Assembly: GCA_963933065.1 (NCBI GenBank)
Contig: CAWVUB010000089.1
Span: 1 to 9,565 of the forward strand
From: UBA9410 sp963933065
GTDB lineage: Bacteria > Actinomycetota > Acidimicrobiia > Acidimicrobiales > MedAcidi-G1
Direction of reading: 5' to 3'
Length of the DNA stretch: 9,565 bases
Part shown: one piece after another, positions 1 through 6,937 of the stretch
How the letters are laid out: each line of letters begins with the position of its first letter
How positions within the stretch are numbered: the stretch's first letter is position 1
Translations under genes and position numbers: made by a program
The notes under the pieces: generated by a model
Told to the model about the DNA's origin: nothing
The model's database searches: none
What the model saw: the letters and a program-made list of their open reading frames with translations, nothing else

Positions 1-140
1 TAAGGTCTGGAGATTGTTGTTTGACTACGAGCGAACTACTCCATCTTGGAACCTCTTGGACGCTCAAGTTTAACGGGGGGTGGGTAAGTGATTTGGAGCA
101 GGTACTGAAAGAAACCCAATAGTTTGGTGGCTAGTGCTCT
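1..140. other. Left-edge stretch with no assignable gene
   Basis: This segment is less GC-rich than the coding DNA beside it. All three minus-strand frames contain stops, so the acyltransferase at 141 is not followed by another minus-strand gene here. On the plus strand two frames are open from the window edge: one stops at 71-73 (23 codons) and one at 120-122 (39 codons, ending ...LEQVLKETQ). Either could be the C-terminus of a convergent gene starting outside the window. Neither is long enough to be significant and I recognise no motif. No tRNA-like fold or convincing hairpin terminator is visible; the CTCTAGAG palindrome at 139-146 has no loop. Confidence 0.5.
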
Positions 141-1070
141 CTAGAGTGCTGGCCATCGACGGCGATGGCGACGAGACCCTCGGTCCCGGTTGCCGAGCGC
201 CCAAGCGCGTCGCCACGCACCCACGTCAGGGCCGGTTAGGCCAGGTGAGGAACCTGCATGGGCCCGAACTCGGGCCGAATACCAGTCCGAGGTTGATTCG
301 TCTCCGAGAGCGGCTACTGCTGCCTGCAGGCGACGCGCAAAAGCCCGCGCGTTCTCGCCGTCAGTGGGCATCAACGGGTCGCCGAAGGTGACGGTGGTAT
401 GTGAGGGGCGGGGGAGGTTCCGTCCCTTGCGGAGGATCCGACCGGTTCCTTGAACATGAATAGGTACGACAGGTACCCCACACTTGATGGCTAAGAAGGC
501 TGCTCCACCCCGGAACTCCTGCCCCCAACCGTCGGGGCTCCGTCCACCCTCCGGGTAGAGAAGCATGGACCAGCCATCTTGAATCAGGTCTCGGACCATA
601 TCAGCGGACTTTCGGCCAACTTTTGTCCGCTCGATGGGGACGGCACCGATAGCGAGAGCCGAGATGGCGCTGGTAACGCTGTTGCCGAAGAAGTAGTCAG
701 CGGCCGCTCCGACCATGACACGGTGGCGCCAAGGCTCAGGGATGGACGTGAGTAGGAGTGGGGTATCGGCGTGGCTGTGATGGTTCGCAATGAACACGAC
801 CGGTCCGTCGAGGTCGTCGAGCCTGTCAAGGCCACGACGGGCCGGTGAGGCCAAGATGGCCATGGTTGGTCGCATTATCGATTCAATGATCGCTGCACGA
901 GTGATACGTGCCGGGTAGCGCCGAGCCCATGAAGTGTCGTAATCAGCACCGAGGCCCCTGGCTGGGGGGACCGGATCCGCACCTGCTGGTACGGGTGCTG
1001 GCCGCCACGGGAAGCTGAGGCCTCCGGCCAGGGAGCGGGCCATGGTTACGGCACGACGTACTGGACTCAT
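141..1070 (-). CDS. PlsC-type (1-acylglycerol-3-phosphate) acyltransferase family protein
   Basis: A 309-residue member of the lysophospholipid acyltransferase (LPLAT/PlsC) superfamily, which transfers acyl groups from acyl-CoA or acyl-ACP to a glycerophosphate-type acceptor at the membrane. Seen in the sequence: the catalytic HX4D motif in NHHSHAD (residues 96-102, H97 and D102); a block II-like VPIERT (144-149); the acceptor-phosphate motif YPEGGRSP (172-179), a variant of FPEGTRS; and a block IV-like GVPVVPIHVQGT (198-209). A Pro/Ala-rich N-terminal extension of about 85 residues precedes the domain, and the C-terminus is basic. I see no clear long transmembrane helix. It is the last gene of the operon, starting 3 bp after the stop of the LarA-like gene. 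The ATG at 1070 is chosen because of that coupling; ATG at 1043 (residue 10) is an alternative, and neither has a strong ribosome site. The family is secure; the acceptor is not known. Confidence 0.9.
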   Translation of the reverse strand: MSPVRRAVTMARSLAGGLSFPWRPAPVPAGADPVPPARGLGADYDTSWARRYPARITRAAIIESIMRPTMAILASPARRGLDRLDDLDGPVVFIANHHSHADTPLLLTSIPEPWRHRVMVGAAADYFFGNSVTSAISALAIGAVPIERTKVGRKSADMVRDLIQDGWSMLLYPEGGRSPDGWGQEFRGGAAFLAIKCGVPVVPIHVQGTGRILRKGRNLPRPSHTTVTFGDPLMPTDGENARAFARRLQAAVAALGDESTSDWYSARVRAHAGSSPGLTGPDVGAWRRAWALGNRDRGSRRHRRRWPAL

Positions 1071-1073
1071 GAC

Positions 1074-2684
1074 TCAGGTGACGTCGGCCATCAGGATCGG
1101 GGGGTTTTTAATGTGCGTGATGGTTGGCTGGGGACCAACTACGTCGGAAGCCATCTCGAGTGCATCTTGGAGGGTGGAGGCTGACTGGAAACCCATGCGC
1201 CGGACCGCAGCCGGATTCCCACCGACGATTATTACCCGGCCCAGATGCTCTAGAGCGTGGCTACCCCAGTACCACATGTAGAAGGGATGGACGCCGTGGT
1301 AGGCGTGAGAGTTGCGGTACAGGTGGATGTACCACTCGTCCTCAGCGAACTGCTTTTCGTACTTCCTTTCGATCTCAATCGGGTCGGTTGTGTCAGCCAG
1401 AACCTGTTCAAAGAAGTCGATGTAACTTGGATGGTGGACCGGATTGAACTCCCAGGGAGTCGGGTGACTCATAATGAGTACACCACCTTCACGCACCAAA
1501 GGGCGTCCGCGATAGAGATTGAAGAAGTATCCAAGACCTAGACACATGACCAGAATTGGGTTCATGATCGAGTTGACGTTGTACGGGCAGATATATGGCA
1601 GCCCCATAGTCAAAACATCGGTCTGGCCTTCGACAGGGACTAGGTGTTGCTTGTAGACGTTGGCTGTGGTGACTTCATGGACGGCCTCTATCTCGCCAGC
1701 TTGCACTGAGGTAAGGGCGTACGGCGCCTGCCATGAAGAAAAAATCTTTCTCTTGGCATTTGTTGGCATGACTTCCAGGCCGGACTTCATGCCCAGGAAC
1801 TGCATCCGGTCTCGGGTGGACCACTCCCATTCACGCTTCTGCAGGAGAGCGAGAGGGCCGGAACGACCGAAGGTGTCATTGTTCACTGTCGTCTCGATCT
1901 GGAAAATCTTCACTCCGGCGTCCTGAATGACCTTGCCCATTCGCCAGTTTGAGGCGTGAAGGGCGGAGTTTTCACGATCCATAAATGAACGAGAGTTACG
2001 CATGGTGTGAACGTTGTGATGGTGACGGAGCCCGGTGTAACCAGATAGGCCGGTAGCCGTGCTCTTGTGCCCACCATCCATGGCCACCAAGTTGATGTTG
2101 ACGTAGACAACTAGGTCACTTTCTGCAGCCCGGCGACTGAACTGCACGTCTTCGCCGTGGGGGGTTTCGCCAAGCACAACCATGCCGTCGGGGTCTTCGG
2201 CATCGTGGTTGTAGAGACGGCCGTCGGGGGCGAAGGCGTCGTACACCCGGTCTCCCACCGCATGGCGGAGCTCGTCTTCGGTCATGCGGCGGTGAATGGC
2301 TAGTGCGGCGATGAGGTGGACATCGTCTACACCGGCTTCGGCGGCGAGGTCCAGCACGGCCTCTATGACCCGCTGACGAATGTCGGGTCGGCGCATCGGG
2401 GGTAGGGGCAGCGAGATGTCGTCAAAGGCAATGGTGAGTTTCATCCCCGGGTTCAACAGGGCGGGTAAAGGGTCTGAGTCGCCAATTGGGTTTAGGAGGG
2501 CGTGGCGGATTGCGCCATCGGGGTCGGGAAGGCCTTCCAATGGTTCGGCTGGATAGATCACCCGGGATCGGTCGGGCGGTAGTTTCTCTAGGCGGAAGCC
2601 TTCACCGTGATGAAACACGATGGGTGGGCTATTACGGTCAACGTCGAGGACGAAGCCGGGGCGAGGGGCGAGGTGTCCGGTCAT
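1074..2684 (-). CDS. Divergent LarA-like (DUF2088, lactate racemase fold) protein
   Basis: A 536-residue protein whose N-terminal half follows the LarA/DUF2088 pattern. LarA enzymes racemise or epimerise 2-hydroxyacids with a nickel-pincer nucleotide. Seen: AFDDISLPLPP (86-96) where LarA has D-x-TRPxP; ALAIHRRMTEDEL (127-139), the HR-MTEEEL block with the catalytic-type His at H131; NHDAEDPDGMVVLGET (159-174); ESDLVVYVNI (188-197); then GGHKSTATGLSGYTGLRHHHN (positions 204-224) where LarA has H-x-x-AGYSGGRKS. By eye the cofactor-anchoring lysine is absent, with Gly at the aligned site, and the Arg of TRPxP is replaced by Leu. The His- and aromatic-rich C-terminal half (about 240-536) is longer than in classical LarA (roughly 420 residues) and I do not recognise it. 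The ATG overlaps the stop of the upstream dehydrogenase by 4 bp and has a good AGAAGGA ribosome site about 9 nt upstream (2693-2700). No cofactor-synthesis genes are nearby. Fold family likely; activity unknown. Confidence 0.8.
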   Translation of the reverse strand: MTGHLAPRPGFVLDVDRNSPPIVFHHGEGFRLEKLPPDRSRVIYPAEPLEGLPDPDGAIRHALLNPIGDSDPLPALLNPGMKLTIAFDDISLPLPPMRRPDIRQRVIEAVLDLAAEAGVDDVHLIAALAIHRRMTEDELRHAVGDRVYDAFAPDGRLYNHDAEDPDGMVVLGETPHGEDVQFSRRAAESDLVVYVNINLVAMDGGHKSTATGLSGYTGLRHHHNVHTMRNSRSFMDRENSALHASNWRMGKVIQDAGVKIFQIETTVNNDTFGRSGPLALLQKREWEWSTRDRMQFLGMKSGLEVMPTNAKRKIFSSWQAPYALTSVQAGEIEAVHEVTTANVYKQHLVPVEGQTDVLTMGLPYICPYNVNSIMNPILVMCLGLGYFFNLYRGRPLVREGGVLIMSHPTPWEFNPVHHPSYIDFFEQVLADTTDPIEIERKYEKQFAEDEWYIHLYRNSHAYHGVHPFYMWYWGSHALEHLGRVIIVGGNPAAVRRMGFQSASTLQDALEMASDVVGPQPTITHIKNPPILMADVT

Positions 2685-3904
2685 GAGAGGCGTTCCTTCT
2701 CGTCGCGCAGATCGAATGCGATCTTGGTGGCGCCTCGTCGGCCAGCCGAGGCAGCGTGCTCCAGGGCTTCCCGATAGCGAGACAGGGGATAGGTGGCTGA
2801 TACGAGTGAGCCGAGTCTTGCTTCGGTGACGAGTTCGGTGGCTAGGTCGAAGGTTCTTCGTTCGGTACCGTCAGTGAGAACCTCAGTGCCGTAGGTGTAG
2901 GCCCCAACTAAGGTGATTTCACGGTGCCACAATGGGGTGAGTTCAAGGGAGATCGTGCCGGGCATTCCCACGAGCACAATGCGACCCATGGGGCGGACAA
3001 TGGCTAGTGCATCGGTAAGACTGGCCGAAGATCCGACGCAGTCGATGACAACGTCAGCACCTCCGGTGAGTCGGTCGACAACTCCCTCGGTGGTGGTCTC
3101 ACCGAGGCCCGACGCTCCGATAGCCCGACTTCCTGTGACACGGCGAACGGCTCGACGGATCTCAGTGGGGGCGACCACATAGTCCGCTCCGAGTCTGGCG
3201 GCCAGGCGTCGTTGTTCGGGATAGCGAGCGGTGTTTACAACGGTTCGAGGCAAGGTATGAGCTCTTAGGGCGGCAAGTGTGACAAGCCCGAGGGTTCCGG
3301 CACCCAGGATGACAACTACACCGTTGTCAGGGACCTGGGCGGCCAGTGCTGCGTGCACACCACATGCCGTTGGTTCGACCATGACTGCGTCTTCGTCGTC
3401 GAGGGTGGCGGGAATCGAGTGCAGTTGTGTTGGATGGGCGCTGAACGCTGTGGCCCAGCCACCACCTGTGTCGTGGCATGACCCGGTTTGAATTCCTGGT
3501 TCGAGGTCACCGAACGAAGTGTGCTCACAGTTTCCGAGACGGCCATCTGCGCAGGGTTGGCATGTTGGATCGAGGTTCCGGCTCACACAACCTAGGACTG
3601 GTTCGAGTACCACGCGAGTGCCATCGTCGAGGTCCCCTACAACTTCGTGTCCAGGAACAAACGGGAAGGATACGAGTGGTTCGAAGTAGCGGGCCGAGCG
3701 GCCATCAACAGTGGCTAGGTCTGAGCCACAAATACCTGACAGGCGCGGGCGGACTCGAACCCAGTCGGCTCCAGGCGGTTTAGTCGGTTCCAGGTCGACC
3801 AGTCGGAGGGGTCCTGCGGCGGCACCGCGTCCGGGGGTAAGACTGCCGGCTAGGCGGGCCGCTGCATATCGGGGCAGGTCCCGACGGAACTGTAGAGCTT
3901 TCAT
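2681..3904 (-). CDS. Zinc-dependent medium-chain alcohol/polyol dehydrogenase (MDR family)
   Basis: A 407-residue NAD(P)-dependent dehydrogenase of the zinc MDR superfamily, oxidising an alcohol or reducing an aldehyde/ketone in the cytosol. Seen: catalytic-zinc region GICGSD (57-62, C59) and PGHE (84-87, H86/E87); a structural-zinc lobe with Cys at 106, 115, 118 and 126; a Rossmann GAGTLG (201-206); and the helix-dimer region VVIDCVG (285-291). The first structural-zinc spacing is eight residues rather than the usual two. After the second Rossmann strand the sequence is VVNTAR (222-227), with no acidic residue where NAD-specific enzymes usually carry Asp and with a nearby Arg, so NADP is possible. 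N-terminal residues 10-35 form an insertion rich in Ala/Arg/Gly. The gene overlaps the upstream reductase stop and the downstream LarA-like start by 4 bp each. It may interconvert the aldehyde or alcohol made by its neighbour, but that is inference. Confidence 0.9.
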   Translation of the reverse strand: MKALQFRRDLPRYAAARLAGSLTPGRGAAAGPLRLVDLEPTKPPGADWVRVRPRLSGICGSDLATVDGRSARYFEPLVSFPFVPGHEVVGDLDDGTRVVLEPVLGCVSRNLDPTCQPCADGRLGNCEHTSFGDLEPGIQTGSCHDTGGGWATAFSAHPTQLHSIPATLDDEDAVMVEPTACGVHAALAAQVPDNGVVVILGAGTLGLVTLAALRAHTLPRTVVNTARYPEQRRLAARLGADYVVAPTEIRRAVRRVTGSRAIGASGLGETTTEGVVDRLTGGADVVIDCVGSSASLTDALAIVRPMGRIVLVGMPGTISLELTPLWHREITLVGAYTYGTEVLTDGTERRTFDLATELVTEARLGSLVSATYPLSRYREALEHAASAGRRGATKIAFDLRDEKERLS

Positions 3905-6234
3905 CGGCTGGTGCCTACGGTACGCCTTGGTGCTAAGGGCAACGTGCTGCGGTTCATTCCAGGTGATTTGTGGAAGTCTTCAACGAGCCATCCTCGTTTA
4001 CGGGCGATCCCGGCCAAGCGGGTCTCCGGATTGACCGCCACGGGAAAGCCCACAGCCTCGAGCATTGGAAGATCGCTCGCAGAATCGGCGTAGGCCACCG
4101 ATTCACGTAAGTCCAGGTCGTGGACTGCGGCATGGTCGACTAGGGCCTGATATCTGGCTTCGCCAGTTGGCGGCACGGAAGTGAGTTGACCGTCGTAGGT
4201 CCCATCTACTACGCCCAACTCTGCACAAACGATGTCGTCAAACAAGGGGCGAAACGGTTCGACAACGAAGTCCAGCGCACCGGTGATGAGCAGTGTGCGG
4301 TGGCCGAGTGACCGGTGCATGCGTACCCGACGAATAGCGGCCGGGAAGGACTTGGCCAAGATTAGTTCACTGAACTTCTCCTTAGCGTCGGCACTGATCT
4401 GATCCACGGAGGCTCCGTCGTAGCGTCGATAAAAGTGTCGCAGGAAGTCGCTGCGGTCTTTTCTATCTAGCGATAAAAGCGCTGGGCCCTCGGCTACTAG
4501 GCGGGCCACGAACCGGACCCGGTCGCGACCCTTTAGGTGTCGGCTACCGAGCCAGGCGTAGCTGGCCACCACGTTGGAGGCGATCAGAGTATTTTCGAGG
4601 TCGAATGCAGCTAGATGGCGCTCCGGGGCCAATACTTGGCGTCGCAGGCGAGCCGGGCGACTCTCGCCGCCACGAGCCGGTGGTTTTATCGGAACTCGAC
4701 CAGCTTTGACCACGGACGGCAGGTGGATCTCTGGGACGTAGTTGCCCCAGTCGATAATTCGAGAATCAAAGCAGAAGGAGGCCTGGTCCTCGCTGCTGAG
4801 CGATTCCCAGAGGGTCAGTAGACGCTCCATCCCATAGACGGCTTCGCACTCGGCGTAGGCGCCGTAGAGGTCCACGTAACCTTCGGCTCGTTGGACCAGT
4901 TCTCGTTGCTCTTCAAGACGGGCTCCAACTTCGGCTTGGCGCCCCCTTACCGGCAGTACGTCGAAAACTTTTTGGGCGTACTCAAGTGTCGCCCCAGCCC
5001 GTTGCAACTGTTTCTTCACCCGGCCGCGACCTGGAAATGACCACTGGGGAACTGGAATGGGTTGCCCAAGGTCGTCGTAGATGGGGTGCTCGGTAAACCA
5101 CTCACGAACTAGATCGACGAGTTTGCCGTAACGCAGTGGATTGACGGAGCTGGAGGCCACCTGGACGATGTCCGGTCCGTCATCTGGCCCTAGGGGACCA
5201 CGGGCGGCCACCGCGCAGATCGCAGCCACAACCAAGTCGACGGGAATGACGTCGATGGTTCCCTCTGGGACACCGGGAAATTCCTTTAGAAGTCCTCGGG
5301 CATAGGAAATAATGACAGGCTCAGCCATCCGAAATCCTCGGATCCAGCCGGGCGAGGGTTCTGCAAGAGCTGATTCGATAATGGCCGGTCGAACCACGCT
5401 GACCGGCACGTCGCCCTTGGACTCGGCGGTGGCGATCTCGCCAAGGGCCTTGGTGTAGGCGTACGCGTCCGGAAATCCGAGTGAGGACGCCCGAGCCACG
5501 CCGGATTCGGCCATACGGTCGTTGACCCAGCGGGAGCGGAGCTGCTCAGTTTTGGCGGCCAAACTTGGGGTTCCTGCAGCACCTAGTTCACGGCGGGCTC
5601 CTGAGCGGAAACCGACGAGACTTTCGGGGGTACGACTCGCTGATTCAGTCTCTCGTCGTATACGTCGTGCAGCGTCGACTTCAGTACGCCAGTCGACGTC
5701 GACGAAAAACGGACTTGAGTCCACTGGTTCTTCGGGAGCGGCCCCTCGGCGACTACCGGCCACATAGCAGGTAGAGACGGCGACTAAGTGAGGTGCTACG
5801 CCGAGTTCTGTGAGAGTTTCTACGAGGCGGACTGGCCCGAGAAGATTGACTTCAACGGCTTGATCTAGTGGGGAGTCGAAACTGACCGCAGCAGCGGAGT
5901 GGATCACAGTGTCACACGTGGCCAAGGCGGCTCGGCCGTCTGGATCGAGGCCTAGTCCGTCGGTGGTTACGTCACCGGCCACGGCGGTAACCCGGCGTTT
6001 AGTCATCTCGGTGAAGCCGTCGCTACCTAGTTGATCTCTCAGAGTATCGAAGGCGTCGTTGCGCAGAATGTCGCGTTCGACTCTTCGGGCGGCTCCTCGT
6101 CGACCTGGGCGGACGATCAGCACTAGTTGGCAGTCTGGGGCTGAACGTAGGAGTCGTTCCACTAGTGCGGTTCCGAGAAAGCCGGTGCTTCCGGTGATGG
6201 CGATGCGTCGACCACCTAATGACTCTGAGATCAC
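3901..6234 (-). CDS. Fatty acyl-CoA reductase-like extended SDR fused to an HAD-IB hydrolase domain
   Basis: A 777-residue two-domain protein. Residues 9 to about 380 form an extended SDR of the NAD_binding_4 (male sterility/fatty acyl-CoA reductase) type: nucleotide loop GSTGFLG (15-21), strand end VIHSAA (110-115), AVST (152-155) and catalytic Y258-x3-K262. Members of this family reduce acyl-CoA or carrier-bound acyl chains to aldehydes or alcohols. A linker of about 160 residues, including FDSRIIDWGNYV (489-500) like reductase C-terminal regions, leads to an HAD-IB domain (about 541-755). Its motif I is FDLENT (544-549, nucleophile D545, Glu at the usual second Asp), motif II LLITGA (648-653), a GEARYQAL segment (691-698, Arg near the expected motif III Lys) and motif IV ADSASD (716-721). 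The GTG at 6234 is the only usable start: an in-frame stop lies just upstream at 6246-6244. It is the first gene of the operon and overlaps the next by 4 bp. The true substrate, and whether the HAD domain is active, are unknown. Confidence 0.87.
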   Translation of the reverse strand: MISESLGGRRIAITGSTGFLGTALVERLLRSAPDCQLVLIVRPGRRGAARRVERDILRNDAFDTLRDQLGSDGFTEMTKRRVTAVAGDVTTDGLGLDPDGRAALATCDTVIHSAAAVSFDSPLDQAVEVNLLGPVRLVETLTELGVAPHLVAVSTCYVAGSRRGAAPEEPVDSSPFFVDVDWRTEVDAARRIRRETESASRTPESLVGFRSGARRELGAAGTPSLAAKTEQLRSRWVNDRMAESGVARASSLGFPDAYAYTKALGEIATAESKGDVPVSVVRPAIIESALAEPSPGWIRGFRMAEPVIISYARGLLKEFPGVPEGTIDVIPVDLVVAAICAVAARGPLGPDDGPDIVQVASSSVNPLRYGKLVDLVREWFTEHPIYDDLGQPIPVPQWSFPGRGRVKKQLQRAGATLEYAQKVFDVLPVRGRQAEVGARLEEQRELVQRAEGYVDLYGAYAECEAVYGMERLLTLWESLSSEDQASFCFDSRIIDWGNYVPEIHLPSVVKAGRVPIKPPARGGESRPARLRRQVLAPERHLAAFDLENTLIASNVVASYAWLGSRHLKGRDRVRFVARLVAEGPALLSLDRKDRSDFLRHFYRRYDGASVDQISADAKEKFSELILAKSFPAAIRRVRMHRSLGHRTLLITGALDFVVEPFRPLFDDIVCAELGVVDGTYDGQLTSVPPTGEARYQALVDHAAVHDLDLRESVAYADSASDLPMLEAVGFPVAVNPETRLAGIARKRGWLVEDFHKSPGMNRSTLPLAPRRTVGTSR

Positions 6235-6240
6235 AGTTGT

Positions 6241-6269
6241 TTTCTACCAGATGGTCAGCCTCCTTACCA
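6241..6269 (-). promoter_or_regulatory. Candidate promoter of the reductase/dehydrogenase/LarA-like/plsC operon
   Basis: Reading leftward, a weak -35-like TGGTAA (6269-6264), a 17-bp spacer and a -10-like TAGAAA (6246-6241) end 6 nt before the GTG at 6234, which would give a leaderless mRNA. No good ribosome site lies directly before this GTG. An AAGGAGG sequence exists on this strand (6265-6259) but is 24 nt from the GTG, with no start codon at proper distance. A better-looking TACAAT (6294-6289) could instead start a leader of roughly 48 nt. Which one is used cannot be decided by eye. Confidence 0.4.
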
Positions 6270-6276
6270 GATGGTA
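6244..6276. promoter_or_regulatory. Pair of tandem 11-bp operator-like repeats (probable TetR sites)
   Basis: The sequence TACCAGATGGT occurs at 6245-6255 and again at 6265-6275, exactly 20 bp apart, about two DNA turns, so both would lie on the same helix face. Each is an imperfect palindrome with ACCA/TGGT arms around a central GA; in the second copy the arms extend to TACCA/TGGTA. The pair lies between a TetR gene and the divergent operon. The second copy covers the likely -35 of both promoters and the first touches the operon's possible -10. This fits autoregulation plus repression of the operon. The repeats are seen; their binding by this regulator is inferred. Confidence 0.7.
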
Positions 6277-6293
6277 GAGAGTGGGGCTATTGT
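6264..6293 (+). promoter_or_regulatory. Candidate promoter of the tetR gene
   Basis: TTACCA (6264-6269) and TATTGT (6288-6293) are separated by 18 bp and resemble a -35/-10 pair. The -10 ends 6 nt before the GTG at 6300, so transcription would begin at or next to the start codon. The -35 lies inside the second operator-like repeat, which would let the regulator repress itself. Confidence 0.45.
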
Positions 6294-6299
6294 AGTGTC

Positions 6300-6926
6300 G
6301 TGGCTGCCACCGAGGTGCGGGGGAACACCAGGGAGTTGGTGTTGGACGCTGCCTTGGCTTCGTTTGGGACCGCCGGCTATGACGGGACTTCTCTCGACGA
6401 CCTTGCTGCAGGGCTGGGTATTCGGAAGCAGACGATTCTCTATCACTTCGTTTCTAAGCGCCGGCTTCTGGATGCGGTGGTTGACCGATGTGCTGGCGAA
6501 TTGGTGGCGGCTTTGGAAAGGGCACTGGCTCAGTCTCGGGCAGGTGGCAGCGGGGACTGGGAGCGAGTCGAGGCAATGGTGCGGGAGGTGTTTCGACTGG
6601 CGTTGGATCAGCCGGTATTGCTCGGTCTGCTCCGTGAAGTCAGCCGACCCAATTCTCCCGGTGCCGTGCGCGTTCGGAGCCACCTTGAACCGCTAATGGC
6701 GAGAGCCCGCCGGTGGATGGAGGACGAGATGGCGGCGGGACGGATGCGACGCACCGATGCCCAGTTGTTACTGCTGAGTGCCTATTCGACAGTGGTGGGT
6801 GTCGCGACTGAGATCGAGGTTTTACGCGCCGCCGGGGTCGGGCCGACGCTACGGCCGGTGGTGCAAAGGCGGGGAGAGTTGCTCCGGTTCCTTCGCCGCT
6901 CACTTGACCCTGCCGCAAGAACCTAG
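6300..6926 (+). CDS. TetR-family transcriptional regulator
   Basis: A regulator of 208 residues from the GTG at 6300, the usual TetR length. The N-terminal DNA-binding domain is clear: LVLDAALASFGTAGYDGTS, then the helix-turn-helix LDDLAAGLGIRKQTILYHFVSK (about residues 32-53), with the diagnostic YHF-SK-LL end. The rest is the variable, mostly helical ligand-binding and dimer domain. An ATG at 6219 in the same frame would extend the protein by 27 residues, but it lies inside the divergent gene and upstream of the operators, so it is unlikely. GTG at 6315 is another option. It is divergent from the acyl-reductase operon and probably controls it and itself through the paired repeats; an acyl-CoA or related lipid ligand is a guess. 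Its stop is 11 bp from the convergent ddl stop. Confidence 0.93.
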   Translation: MAATEVRGNTRELVLDAALASFGTAGYDGTSLDDLAAGLGIRKQTILYHFVSKRRLLDAVVDRCAGELVAALERALAQSRAGGSGDWERVEAMVREVFRLALDQPVLLGLLREVSRPNSPGAVRVRSHLEPLMARARRWMEDEMAAGRMRRTDAQLLLLSAYSTVVGVATEIEVLRAAGVGPTLRPVVQRRGELLRFLRRSLDPAART

Positions 6927-6937
6927 GGCACAAGTGG

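Noticed and set aside
1..120. Possible tRNA or small RNA in the left-edge stretch.
   Set aside because: No acceptor-stem pairing or T-loop GTTCRA pattern could be found.
131..150. Palindrome CTCTAGAG with flanking GTGCT direct repeats at the end of the acyltransferase gene, considered as a terminator.
   Set aside because: The palindrome has no loop, the stem is short and interrupted by mismatches, and no T-tract follows in the direction of transcription.
6258..6265. Strong Shine-Dalgarno-like AAGGAGG on the minus strand before the reductase gene.
   Set aside because: It is 24 nt from the only usable start, and no in-frame ATG, GTG or TTG lies at proper spacing because of a stop at 6246-6244. 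It is probably coincidental or part of the regulatory spacer.
6219..6299. Upstream ATG extending the TetR protein by 27 residues.
   Set aside because: It starts inside the divergent reductase gene and translates through both operator repeats. The GTG at 6300 gives the normal TetR N-terminus and fits a promoter.
6264..6683. Long open frame antisense to tetR (139 codons).
   Set aside because: It lies entirely opposite a clear TetR protein, has no recognisable motif, and reads through the operator region. It is a shadow frame.
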